Of a stretch of DNA of 64,000 nucleotides, positions 37,792-46,450 are shown one piece after another. Position 1 is the first letter of the stretch, and each line of letters starts with the position of its first letter. Source of the DNA: Pseudomonas congelans (GTDB lineage Bacteria > Pseudomonadota > Gammaproteobacteria > Pseudomonadales > Pseudomonadaceae); NCBI RefSeq assembly GCF_900103225.1, contig NZ_FNJH01000011.1, positions 1-64,000 on the forward strand. Direction: 5' to 3'. Under the pieces are notes generated by a model. It was not told where the DNA came from, ran no database searches, and was given only the letters and a program-made list of their open reading frames with translations. A program made the translations under genes and the position numbers.

Positions 37792-38739
37792 ATGCAAATC
37801 AAACTCGCCAACCCCCGCGGCTTTTGTGCCGGAGTGGACCGCGCGATCGAAATCGTCAATCGCGCTCTGGAAGTGTTTGGTCCGCCGATTTATGTGCGCC
37901 ATGAAGTCGTTCACAACAAATTTGTCGTCGAAGACCTGCGCTCTCGGGGTGCGATCTTCGTCGAAGAGCTGGATCAGGTGCCGGATGACGTCATCGTTAT
38001 CTTCAGCGCCCACGGTGTTTCCCAGGCGGTGCGTACCGAGGCGGCAGGCCGTGGTCTGAAGGTCTTCGATGCTACCTGCCCGCTGGTGACCAAGGTGCAT
38101 ATCGAGGTCGCCCGTTACAGCCGTGACGGCCGCGAGTGCATCCTGATCGGCCACGCCGGTCACCCGGAGGTCGAAGGCACCATGGGCCAGTACGACGCCG
38201 CCAATGGTGGTGCGATCTATCTGGTCGAGGACGAAGAGGATGTTGCCAGCCTGCAGGTGCGCAACCCTGAAGCCCTGGCCTTCGTGACCCAGACCACCTT
38301 GTCCATGGATGACACCAGCCGGGTGATCGATGCCTTGCGCAAGCGTTTCCCGGCCATTGGCGGGCCGCGCAAGGACGACATCTGCTACGCCACGCAAAAC
38401 CGTCAGGACGCAGTCAAGCAATTGGCCGATGAATGCGATGTGGTGTTGGTGGTGGGCAGCCCGAACAGCTCCAATTCCAATCGCCTGCGCGAGCTGGCCG
38501 AACGCATGGCGACTCCGGCGTACCTCATCGACGGTGCCGAAGACATGCAACAGGGCTGGTTCGACGGGGTAGAGCGTATCGGCATCACTGCGGGCGCTTC
38601 GGCCCCGGAAGTGCTGGTGCGCGGCGTGATCCAGCAACTGCAGGCCTGGGGCGCGACCGGTGCCGATGAGCTTGCCGGCCGCGAGGAGAACATCACCTTC
38701 TCCATGCCCAAGGAATTGCGCGTCAAGTCGCTGCTCTGA
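37792..38739 (+). CDS. ispH: 4-hydroxy-3-methylbut-2-enyl diphosphate reductase
   Basis: IspH (LytB) is the last enzyme of the MEP isoprenoid route and forms IPP and DMAPP with an iron-sulfur cluster. The 315-aa protein starts MQIKLANPRGFCAGVDRAIE, with the first cluster Cys at position 12, and has the CPLVTKVH and later Cys blocks plus GSPNSSNSNRL. The ATG at 37792 has TGAGG as RBS and matches E. coli IspH; the in-frame ATG at 37780 is less likely. It converges with a fimT gene only 6 bp away. Confidence 0.96.
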   Translation: MQIKLANPRGFCAGVDRAIEIVNRALEVFGPPIYVRHEVVHNKFVVEDLRSRGAIFVEELDQVPDDVIVIFSAHGVSQAVRTEAAGRGLKVFDATCPLVTKVHIEVARYSRDGRECILIGHAGHPEVEGTMGQYDAANGGAIYLVEDEEDVASLQVRNPEALAFVTQTTLSMDDTSRVIDALRKRFPAIGGPRKDDICYATQNRQDAVKQLADECDVVLVVGSPNSSNSNRLRELAERMATPAYLIDGAEDMQQGWFDGVERIGITAGASAPEVLVRGVIQQLQAWGATGADELAGREENITFSMPKELRVKSLL

Positions 38740-38745
38740 GGCTAT

Positions 38746-39246
38746 TCATTCACACAGCGCAGCATCGATTTTCGTGTCCTCGACCCTCACGCGCCCGGCC
38801 GGTGCGACTATCACTCGATAGTTGCTCACCGGCTGGTCTGCGGCACATACGTGCAACGTCCTGGCGGTTCTGCGTCGCAACGTACCCAGACCGCTGAAAC
38901 TGATCTCCTCTGCGCGCTTGCGGTTATCCACCACTCGGGCCGTACCGTCATTGGCGCGTTCTATCAGCACCGTATCGTTTTCGTCGGGACCTTTGCCATC
39001 CGCGTCGAGTATGATCCGCCAGCCGTTGCTCCAGTCTTTCTCGATGGCATGAAGCGTAACGATCTGGTTGCGTGTGATTGCGGCCGCTCTCGCCGAGCGA
39101 ATGCCGCTGGCCAGCTCCCGGGCGGTCGCAAGGCCACGGCTGGAATCGACGAGTGCCTTGAAAGAGGGGGTTGCGACGTTGGCCAGGATGGCCATCAGTG
39201 CAAGGACGATCAATAATTCGATCAGTGTGAATCCTGCATGCTTCAT
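38746..39246 (-). CDS. fimT: Minor pseudopilin, GspH/FimT family
   Basis: The 166-aa protein has a type IV prepilin leader (MKHAG, then FTLIELLIVLALMAILAN) cleaved by PilD before Phe6; Glu5 of the mature protein is kept. The rest fits the GspH/FimT fold (ATARELASGIRSARAAAITRNQ). It is the only pilus gene here on the minus strand, facing ispH and divergent from the pilus operon at 39378. FimT-type minor pilins in other bacteria bind DNA and aid uptake; whether this one does cannot be read from the sequence. Confidence 0.85.
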   Translation of the reverse strand: MKHAGFTLIELLIVLALMAILANVATPSFKALVDSSRGLATARELASGIRSARAAAITRNQIVTLHAIEKDWSNGWRIILDADGKGPDENDTVLIERANDGTARVVDNRKRAEEISFSGLGTLRRRTARTLHVCAADQPVSNYRVIVAPAGRVRVEDTKIDAALCE

Positions 39247-39377
39247 AAGCTTTCCTCCCTGGAAACCGCCGTTTCAGCACCCTGCGGGCGTTCGTCGTCG
39301 CAAAACAACCGTACGTCCCGCTATGGATTTTCCAGCGGCGTTGCTGCCTTATAGTCGTAACGTCTAGGAGACACTCA

Positions 39378-39869
39378 ATGCGTTATATAGCCAAGGGATT
39401 CAGCCTCATCGAATTGTTAGTCACTGTGTCCCTGGTGGGCATCCTGGCGGCTATCGCTATCCCGAACTTCACCAGCTCCATTCAGAGCAACAAGGCCGAT
39501 ACCGAGCTCAGCGATTTGCAGCGGGCGCTCAACTATGCGCGGCTCGAGGCGATAAACAGGGGAGTGACGGTGCGTATAGCGCCGACCAGCGGGACGGCGT
39601 GGACAGGCGATTTGCAGGTGTATCTGGCTTCCGACACCAAGACGCCGCCTACTGCGCTTCGTAACGTGGCCGCAATGAGCAGTGGGGGGACGCTGGTACC
39701 GGACGTTAATGTGGCGGCAATTGATTTCAATAATCTGGGCGGCCTCAGTGCTCCGGCTACGGCGGTGAACATGACCTACACCCGAGGCAGTACGACTAAA
39801 ATCATGAGTATCTGCCTGACTGGCCGAATAGTTCTCAGTGCAAACAATGGAAGCTGCAATGCCCAATGA
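39378..39869 (+). CDS. Minor pilin, GspH/FimT family (FimU-like)
   Basis: The 163-aa protein has a short prepilin leader ending in Gly (MRYIAKG) before FSLIELLVTVSLVGILAAIA, so it is a PilD substrate. The C-terminal part fits GspH/FimT pseudopilins and ends with a pair of Cys (SICLTG, GSCNAQ) likely to form a disulfide. As first gene before pilV-pilW-pilX-pilY1-pilE it holds the place of fimU in P. aeruginosa, where the minor pilins form the priming tip complex. The stop overlaps the pilV start by 11 bp. Confidence 0.87.
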   Translation: MRYIAKGFSLIELLVTVSLVGILAAIAIPNFTSSIQSNKADTELSDLQRALNYARLEAINRGVTVRIAPTSGTAWTGDLQVYLASDTKTPPTALRNVAAMSSGGTLVPDVNVAAIDFNNLGGLSAPATAVNMTYTRGSTTKIMSICLTGRIVLSANNGSCNAQ

Positions 39870-40374
39870 AACCCGACATCGCCAGACCGGCATGACCTTG
39901 ATCGAGGTACTGGTTTCGGTACTGATCCTGGCTATCGGGCTGCTGGGTGCCGCGGCTATTCAGCTCAACGCGCTCAAATACACTGACAGCGCGACCATGA
40001 GCAGCCAGGCCAGCTTTATTGCCTACGACATGATGGATCGTATTCGCGCCAATGTTGATGGCAATGCGAGTGCCAATGGTGCGACCAATGTGTTGGCGAC
40101 GTATGCGTTGGCGGACCTTACTGCATCCCAGGTAGCCAACCCGAATAAAGTTCGGGATCAGGATTTATACGACTTCAAGGCCAATATCATTAATTTTGCA
40201 GGCGCGAGTGGCACGGGCAGTGTTGATGTCAGCAAGGCTCCGGAAGTGACCATTATCATTGGCTGGAACGATACGCGGGCTGCCGCTGCGAGCAATCAGG
40301 CAACAGGCAGTGCGACCGTCACGCCGCCGCCTCAAAGCTTCAAGCTGGTCTCGCGCATCGGGGTCACCCCATGA
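39859..40374 (+). CDS. pilV: Type IV pilus minor pilin PilV
   Basis: The 171-aa protein has a prepilin leader ending at Gly (residues 1-12) before MTLIEVLVSVLILAIGLLGAA, the N-terminal helix of PilV proteins, then AAIQLNALKYTDSATMSSQA typical of the family. PilV is part of the tip/priming complex that starts pilus assembly. It overlaps the gene before it by 11 bp and its stop overlaps pilW (ATGA). The ATG at 39859 is preferred over 39838 because the leader is then of normal length. Confidence 0.9.
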   Translation: MPNETRHRQTGMTLIEVLVSVLILAIGLLGAAAIQLNALKYTDSATMSSQASFIAYDMMDRIRANVDGNASANGATNVLATYALADLTASQVANPNKVRDQDLYDFKANIINFAGASGTGSVDVSKAPEVTIIIGWNDTRAAAASNQATGSATVTPPPQSFKLVSRIGVTP

Positions 40375-41075
40375 GAAAGATTTCCAGAGGCTTCGGGCTG
40401 GTCGAAATCATGGTCGCTCTGGTGCTCGGGCTGGTAGTGAGCCTGGGCATCATCCAGATATTCACCGCCTCCAGAGGCACGTTTCAAAGCCAGAACGCTG
40501 CCGCGCGGATGCAGGAAGATGCCCGTTTCATATTGAGCAAACTGGTACAGGAAATCAGGATGAGCGGTATGTATGGCTGCCTGAGTTTCAGGAATTACAT
40601 ACCCGTTTCGCCAGCGATCACCTATCCCATAGCACTGGATAACCCGATCCTGTGGGATAGCGCGAACAATAAACTGACACTGATAACCGCCGATATCGGC
40701 ACCACTGGAAGCTCGCCCACCTGGACGATTATTTCCAATTGCAGATCAACGCTCCAGCTATACGCCGGTGCGCGTACCCCAGCTGTCGGAGAAACCGCGT
40801 TTCCCTTGCGGCAACTGGTTTACACACTGAATGGCACAAACTTGAATATCCAGGCCACTACCACAGGGAAGTCAGAGCCGCTGCTGCAAAACGTGGCCAG
40901 GCTGGATTTTCTATTCGGCATGACGGGCAATCCGATGACTTACACACAGGCCATTACCGCAGCCAACTCTGGCGATATACGCAGCGTACGCATCCTCTTG
41001 ACGCTGCGGGATCCGGACGGGCGGGTCAAGGACCAGGAGTACAGTGTCGTCGCCTACTTGCGTAACCGATTTTGA
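40371..41075 (+). CDS. pilW: Type IV pilus minor pilin PilW
   Basis: The 234-aa protein begins MRKISRG-FGLVEIMVALVLGLVVSLG, a prepilin leader with the mature chain starting at Phe and Glu at the fifth position, followed by the PilW family segment IFTASRGTFQSQNAAARMQEDAR (given in part) and ILSKLVQEIRMSGMYGC. It is coupled to pilV by ATGA. PilW sits in the minor pilin core complex with PilV, PilX, FimU and PilY1. Confidence 0.9.
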   Translation: MRKISRGFGLVEIMVALVLGLVVSLGIIQIFTASRGTFQSQNAAARMQEDARFILSKLVQEIRMSGMYGCLSFRNYIPVSPAITYPIALDNPILWDSANNKLTLITADIGTTGSSPTWTIISNCRSTLQLYAGARTPAVGETAFPLRQLVYTLNGTNLNIQATTTGKSEPLLQNVARLDFLFGMTGNPMTYTQAITAANSGDIRSVRILLTLRDPDGRVKDQEYSVVAYLRNRF

Positions 41076-41086
41076 GCGGGCCGAAC

Positions 41087-41593
41087 ATGAACAAGACTGG
41101 GTGCTTCAATACAACACATGCCTTTCCGGCAAAACAGCGCGGCATGGTGTTGCTGGTCAGCCTGGTATTTCTGTTACTGCTGACGTTGCTGGGTATTTCA
41201 TCGATGCAGAACGCCACGTTACAGGAGAAGATGGCGGGCAGTGTCACGGCCCGCAACCAGTCCTTTCAAATGGCTGAGTCGGCTTTGCGCATCGGTGAAT
41301 CCGCGATCAAAAAGGCTGATTTTTCCATGAGCATCTGTACCCCCCCGACCAATTGTGCACCACCTACCGACTTCAATACGGTGCAAGGCAAAGGTGCAGG
41401 TAGCGCCGGTGTGACATGGGTTGAAGCGGCGGGCGGCGGCGTGTACGCCATTCAGAATTTGGGCACTACGATGACGCCGGTAAAGTGTAAAACTTCAAGT
41501 GCCGTGACGCTTTATCGGGTAACAGCCGTTGCTCCGGTCTCCAGTCAGACCGTTCCGCGTACGGTGTTGGAGAGCATTTATGCCAACTGTTAA
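41087..41593 (+). CDS. pilX: Type IV pilus minor pilin PilX
   Basis: The 168-aa protein has a long basic leader (about 20 residues, ending KQRG) before MVLLVSLVFLLLLTLLGISSMQ, the PilX N-terminal helix without the usual Glu5, then NATLQEKMAGSVTARNQSFQMAE. This pattern is the PilX N-terminal domain. The ATG at 41087 is chosen; a TTG at 41072 overlapping the pilW stop is an alternative. The 3' end overlaps pilY1 by 14 bp. Confidence 0.88.
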   Translation: MNKTGCFNTTHAFPAKQRGMVLLVSLVFLLLLTLLGISSMQNATLQEKMAGSVTARNQSFQMAESALRIGESAIKKADFSMSICTPPTNCAPPTDFNTVQGKGAGSAGVTWVEAAGGGVYAIQNLGTTMTPVKCKTSSAVTLYRVTAVAPVSSQTVPRTVLESIYANC

Positions 41594-44500
41594 AGGGTTG
41601 CGGGGGGCATTGAAGTACGTCTACGGTGCACTGTTGGCGTTGTACCTGGCGTCGCCGGTCTATGCGTTTACACCCGCGCAGGTGCCATTGCTCAGTGCGT
41701 CGGCAGTGCCCCCCAACCTGATGCTTTTGGTGGATAACTCCGGGAGTATGTACAACATCATCTGGGCGTCAGGGTTTGACGCATCGGTCAACCGTCCAGA
41801 TATCGGCTACTACTCCACTCAGTGCATAAGTGGCGTGATTACCGTTGTCTGCCCCTTCATGAGTACGATATCGGGAGATGACACGCTGTCGGTGGGGGAT
41901 ATCAATGCGCTCAGCATTTTTGACTTGTCATTGATGTGCCCGTTCGGCGGCCGAGCGGTTTTTCGCAATAACACTCAGTACTGCCTCAATCTGCCAGATC
42001 CGGCAGGAAACGGGTTGACACGCTATACCGCTGATTATCTTTCCTATTTGATCGACCTGGTCCGGCCCGCGTTTTTTACGGGAGTTCGCGATTACACGAA
42101 TGGTGTCATCCCCAACGACTACCGGATGAACGTTGCAAGAACCGTAGCGACTAATCTGGTGACCAACAATACGTCGCTTAGAATCGGGCTCGCTACGTTT
42201 AACGATCCGAATAATTTTGACCTCGGACCCGGTGGCAAGATTGCAAGAGTCATCACCGATCTAGCCCCGGTGGCAGGCACTACCAATGGCGTCACTCAGA
42301 CGCAGGCTAATGACAATATTGCTGCCCTCAAGCAGGCCATTGCCAACCTGCAGCCGACGGCCAACACCCCGCTGGCTGAAACCTATTATGAGATCACGCG
42401 GTATTTTCGCGGCATGTCACCGTATTATCAGAACGGTTCGAACTATGTGAGTCCGATTCAATACCGTTGCCAGAAAAACTACGGCGTCGTAGTGACCGAT
42501 GGTTTGCCGACTTACGATCGAACGTTCCCGACCAACGACCCGGAGGATGTACTCAATACCTCTCGCTCATTGCCCAATTGGGATTTGAATGCGGCCAATG
42601 ACGGGGCCAACCTTAACGGTGATGGCGAGGGCGATACGCTTTATCTGGATGACGTTGCCAAGTTCGCCTACGACATCGACATGCGAAGAGCGACCAGTAC
42701 ACCTGCCACTGACCTGGCCAAGAAAAGTTGGGACACCGACGGCTTCTCGCAGCAGAACATGATTACTTACACCATCGGTTTCACGGCCGCCAACCAGATG
42801 CTGATAGATGCCGCCAATAATGATCACGGGCACGGCAAGTACTTCCAGACCAATGACAGCGCCGGTTTGAACAGTGCATTGAACCTTGCGCTCACTGACA
42901 TTTACGCCAGGGCGGGGTCCGGTGGCGGAGCCTCATCGAACTCATCATCCCTTGCGTCAGGCACGCTTTTCTTCCAGACGTTGTATGACCCGGCTGACTG
43001 GCACGGCACGGTAAACGCCTACAACCTCAACGCTACCACGGGGGATCCAGGTGCTCTTGCCTGGACATCGGACACGACCATATTGGCCAATACGGCCCCC
43101 GCGCCAACCTATGAAACCTGGAACACGTCATCGCTCGCGAGAATTGCACTGGACTTCAACGCACTGTCTTCTGCACAGCAGACTGCATTTACCGCCACGT
43201 TACCGACCGGTGTGAACGGTGCGCAAATGATTGCCTGGGCCAAAGGCACCGCAAACTCAGCGCTTCGAACCCGCACACGGGTACTGGGCGACCTGATCAA
43301 TACCAATCTGCTGGTGGCCAACCCGTCGGACAAGACGTCCACCGATTACGGCACTACCACTTCGTACTCTGATTACCTGACCGCCAAGGCTGGCAATATG
43401 AGTTCAAGCCTGCTTGTAAATGCCAACGACGGATTCTTCAACGTGATCACTCCTGGCACGGGTCTGCGCACCTATGCCTACATGCCATCGACGGCGCTGA
43501 ATTCACTGGCCACGATTGCAGCAAGTAACTATGGGGCGGGCGTACATAAATTTACGGTCGATGGGCAGATGAGCGTATTCGATACTCAAAATGGCAAGAA
43601 CGCGACTTGGCGTACAGTCGCCGCGAGCGGTCTGGGCGCTGGCGGCAAGGCGTTCTTCGCTGTCAGGTTGTTTGAGGGTACGACCAACAACGTAGGCGCG
43701 CTGTGGGAAGTGAAGGCGCCGGACGCTTCTGACGCCAACAACAAATTCAATAACCTGGGGTACAGCTACTCAAGACCCGAAGCCGCCCGAATGAACGACG
43801 GCACCGGGATAGTCGTGGTCGGCAACGGATATGGCAGCTTTACAGGCAGGGCGTCGCTTTTCGTGCTCAACGCGTCGACTGGAGCCCTGATTGCTGAAAT
43901 TCCGACACCGGTCACCGGTAGCGAAACAGATAACGGGCTCTCATCGGTAAAGTTGCGTGTGGACTCACAGAACGTTGTTCAGGCAGCCTACGCCGGCGAC
44001 CTGAAAGGGCGCATGTGGAAGTTTGACCTCAGCTCCACGGCTGCCAGCGGCTGGAAGGTGGCCTTCAACGGCACACCACTCTTTACCGCGCCACTGGGTG
44101 CCGGCCAACCGATTACTGTGCAGCCGTTTATTCTGGATCATCCGCTGAACGGCAAGATTATCTATTTCGGCACCGGGAAGTTTCTTGAAGCCGCAGATAA
44201 ACAGACGAATGCGCAGCAGGATTTTTACGCTATCTGGGACGCAGACAGCGGAGTCGGTGGCATTAAAGAGAGCAATCTTCAGGTTCAGCAGATCGGCACG
44301 AGTGTTACTGGCAGTGGCTCAACCTATTACAATTCGACTGCCGACAAAGTGGACTGGACGAGCAAGAAAGGCTGGTATATGCCGCTTTCGACCGTCGCTC
44401 CGTTTGTGGGCGAACGAATTATCTTCCCCGCACAGGCCATCCGGGGACGAATTGCTTTCACAACGGCGGCAGTGAACTCCACCGACCCTTGCGAAAGCAA

Positions 44501-44777
44501 AGGAACAGGACGCCTTTTTGAGCTGGACCCGGCAACCGGAGGCATGCTCACTTATCGTTTTCTCGATACTGACGGAGACGGTGACATTACAGACAAGGAC
44601 GCGCTGGTTTCCGGCATCAGCTTCGGTGCGGGTATTCCAAATCTGGCCTCTTATGTTGAGTCTTCCGCCCGCGCAGTGACCTATGTTACGGACAGTAGCG
44701 GAAATATTGGTGGACTTGGCGAGCGTTTAGGAGGTATCGGCACTTATCAACGCATCATGTGGCGACAAATCCAATAG
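41580..44777 (+). CDS. pilY1: PilY1/PilC-type pilus tip adhesin and assembly factor
   Basis: The 1065-aa protein has an N-terminal signal peptide (hydrophobic stretch YVYGALLALYLASPVYA), a von Willebrand A-like region starting LMLLVDNSGSM, which holds a MIDAS-type DxSxS metal site, and a C-terminal beta-propeller of the PilC domain with an EF-hand-like calcium loop DTDGDGDITDKD near residue 1003. PilY1 sits at the pilus tip and governs calcium-dependent extension and surface sensing. The start at 41580 lies inside pilX, 14 bp before its stop; the longer reading from 41529 is unlikely. pilE follows after 11 bp. Confidence 0.92.
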   Translation: MPTVKGLRGALKYVYGALLALYLASPVYAFTPAQVPLLSASAVPPNLMLLVDNSGSMYNIIWASGFDASVNRPDIGYYSTQCISGVITVVCPFMSTISGDDTLSVGDINALSIFDLSLMCPFGGRAVFRNNTQYCLNLPDPAGNGLTRYTADYLSYLIDLVRPAFFTGVRDYTNGVIPNDYRMNVARTVATNLVTNNTSLRIGLATFNDPNNFDLGPGGKIARVITDLAPVAGTTNGVTQTQANDNIAALKQAIANLQPTANTPLAETYYEITRYFRGMSPYYQNGSNYVSPIQYRCQKNYGVVVTDGLPTYDRTFPTNDPEDVLNTSRSLPNWDLNAANDGANLNGDGEGDTLYLDDVAKFAYDIDMRRATSTPATDLAKKSWDTDGFSQQNMITYTIGFTAANQMLIDAANNDHGHGKYFQTNDSAGLNSALNLALTDIYARAGSGGGASSNSSSLASGTLFFQTLYDPADWHGTVNAYNLNATTGDPGALAWTSDTTILANTAPAPTYETWNTSSLARIALDFNALSSAQQTAFTATLPTGVNGAQMIAWAKGTANSALRTRTRVLGDLINTNLLVANPSDKTSTDYGTTTSYSDYLTAKAGNMSSSLLVNANDGFFNVITPGTGLRTYAYMPSTALNSLATIAASNYGAGVHKFTVDGQMSVFDTQNGKNATWRTVAASGLGAGGKAFFAVRLFEGTTNNVGALWEVKAPDASDANNKFNNLGYSYSRPEAARMNDGTGIVVVGNGYGSFTGRASLFVLNASTGALIAEIPTPVTGSETDNGLSSVKLRVDSQNVVQAAYAGDLKGRMWKFDLSSTAASGWKVAFNGTPLFTAPLGAGQPITVQPFILDHPLNGKIIYFGTGKFLEAADKQTNAQQDFYAIWDADSGVGGIKESNLQVQQIGTSVTGSGSTYYNSTADKVDWTSKKGWYMPLSTVAPFVGERIIFPAQAIRGRIAFTTAAVNSTDPCESKGTGRLFELDPATGGMLTYRFLDTDGDGDITDKDALVSGISFGAGIPNLASYVESSARAVTYVTDSSGNIGGLGERLGGIGTYQRIMWRQIQ

Positions 44778-44788
44778 GGAAACGAATC

Positions 44789-45193
44789 ATGCGAGCGACA
44801 TCCAGGGGCTTTACGTTGATCGAACTCATGATCGTCGTGGCGATTGTCGGTATTCTGGCCGCCATCGCGTATCCCAGTTATACCGAGTACGTGAAGCGTA
44901 CCCAGCGTTCGGCGATTGCCAGTCTGCTATCGGAGCAAACGCAGGCAGTTGAACGCTTTTATTCACGAGCCACTCAGCCCACCTATGTCGGGGCGACAGT
45001 GGTTGCCGCCAATACCTATTACACGATAGTTTTCGCTCCCACCGCCACCGACTTCACCCTGACAGCCACTCCCATCCCAGGCACGCTAATGGCTGGCGAC
45101 AAATGCGGCAGTTTCGTGATCACCAACACCGGGGCGCGTACCAACCCCGGCGCAACCGCTGGTGTCACCCCAAAAGACTGTTGGGGCCGCTAA
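44789..45193 (+). CDS. pilE: Type IV minor pilin PilE
   Basis: The 134-aa protein has a short leader (MRATSRG) and the classic pilin N-terminus FTLIELMIVVAIVGILAAIAYPSY (given in part; Glu5 present), then EYVKRTQRSAIASLLSEQ. A C-terminal Cys pair (DKCGSF, KDCWGR) would close the D-loop. As the last gene of the minor pilin operon it matches P. aeruginosa PilE rather than the major pilin, which is absent from this window. The ATG at 44789 follows AGGGA, 11 bp after pilY1. Confidence 0.9.
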   Translation: MRATSRGFTLIELMIVVAIVGILAAIAYPSYTEYVKRTQRSAIASLLSEQTQAVERFYSRATQPTYVGATVVAANTYYTIVFAPTATDFTLTATPIPGTLMAGDKCGSFVITNTGARTNPGATAGVTPKDCWGR

Positions 45194-45218
45194 ACCGTTT
45201 TCTCTTCACGAGACCAAG

Positions 45219-46322
45219 ATGTCCAAGCAAAAAATAGTCATTGTCGGCGGTGGCGTCATAGGGCTGTTGACCGCCTTCAATCTGGCGTCCGAGCAGGTCA
45301 GGGTCGTGCTGCTGGATCGTTCGGGTGTTGGTCAGGAGTCTTCCTGGGCGGGCGGCGGAATTGTTTCGCCGCTTTACCCGTGGCGCTACAGCCCTGCGGT
45401 CACCGCGCTGGCGCACTGGTCGCAGGACTTCTACCCGCACCTCGCCGAGCGTTTGCTAGCACAGACCGATATCGACCCTGAAGTGCACAAGACCGGCCTG
45501 TACTGGCTCGATCTTGATGACGAGCAGTCTGCGCTTGAATGGGCTGTCCGCGAAAAACGTTCGTTGAGCCGTGTGGATATCTTGGCGGTGAATGATGCCG
45601 TGCCGGGGCTGGGTGAGGGTTATTCGCGGGCGATCTACATGGCCGATGTGGCCAACGTGCGCAATCCCCGTCTGGTCAAATCGCTCAATGCCGCCTTGCT
45701 GGCAATGCCCAATGTCGAGATTCGCGAGCAGTGTGAAGTCAGCGGCTTTACCCGTGAAGGCAGCAGGATTTCGGGTGTGCAGACACCTGCAGGGGATATC
45801 ACCGGCGATCGGGTGATTCTGGCGGCGGGCGCGTGGAGTGGCGAGTTGCTCAAGACCCTGGGGCTGGACCTGCCGGTCGAGCCGGTCAAAGGCCAGATGA
45901 TTCTCTACAAATGTGCATCGGATTTTCTGTCGAGCATGGTGCTGGCGAAAGGGCGCTATGCGATCCCGCGTCGTGACGGGCATATCCTGATCGGCAGCAC
46001 CCTGGAGCATGAAGGTTTCGATAAAACCACCACGCAGGCTGCGTTGGAAAGTTTGAAGGCGTCGGCCGTCGAATTGCTTCCACCATTGGCCCATGCCGAG
46101 CCGGTCGCCCAATGGGCAGGCCTGCGCCCTGGCTCACCCGAGGGCATCCCGTTCATTGGCCCGCTGGAAGGTTTTGACGGCCTGTGGCTCAACTGCGGGC
46201 ATTACCGCAACGGTCTGGTGCTGGCCCCGGCTTCCTGCCAGTTGATCACTGATCTGCTGCTGGAGCGCGAGCCGATCATCGACCCGGCACCCTATGCGCC
46301 TGCGGGGCGCCTGGCAGGCTAG
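45219..46322 (+). CDS. thiO: Glycine oxidase ThiO, FAD-dependent
   Basis: ThiO oxidises glycine to the imine used to form the thiazole ring of thiamine. The 367-aa DAO-family protein has the FAD-binding GGGVIGLLTAFNLA near its start, DRSGVGQESSWAGGGIVSPLYPW (given as one family block) and the C-terminal WLNCGHYRNGLVLAP. It starts 25 bp after pilE; homologues begin MSKQK at 45219. This position between pilE and pilR is common in pseudomonads. Other amino acid oxidases of this family are possible but less likely. Confidence 0.88.
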   Translation: MSKQKIVIVGGGVIGLLTAFNLASEQVRVVLLDRSGVGQESSWAGGGIVSPLYPWRYSPAVTALAHWSQDFYPHLAERLLAQTDIDPEVHKTGLYWLDLDDEQSALEWAVREKRSLSRVDILAVNDAVPGLGEGYSRAIYMADVANVRNPRLVKSLNAALLAMPNVEIREQCEVSGFTREGSRISGVQTPAGDITGDRVILAAGAWSGELLKTLGLDLPVEPVKGQMILYKCASDFLSSMVLAKGRYAIPRRDGHILIGSTLEHEGFDKTTTQAALESLKASAVELLPPLAHAEPVAQWAGLRPGSPEGIPFIGPLEGFDGLWLNCGHYRNGLVLAPASCQLITDLLLEREPIIDPAPYAPAGRLAG

Positions 46323-46373
46323 CCATCCTCCCGGTCACGCGGAGCGTGGGGCGCGAGGGTGTCCGCGCGCGCA

Positions 46374-46430
46374 CCTATCGTTCCGCACACTCCAGCGTGG
46401 GAATGCCTTTCGTGACGCTCTGCGTCACAC
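46374..46430. repeat. Single copy of the P. syringae-type intergenic hairpin repeat
   Basis: CTATCGTTCCGCACACTCC then AGCGTGGGAATGCCTTTCG and GTGACGCTCTGCGTCAC repeats the unit seen twice at 30531-30710 with a few changes. It lies between the converging genes thiO and pilR. Confidence 0.8.
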
Positions 46431-46450
46431 AGTCTTTGCCGCGCACGCAG

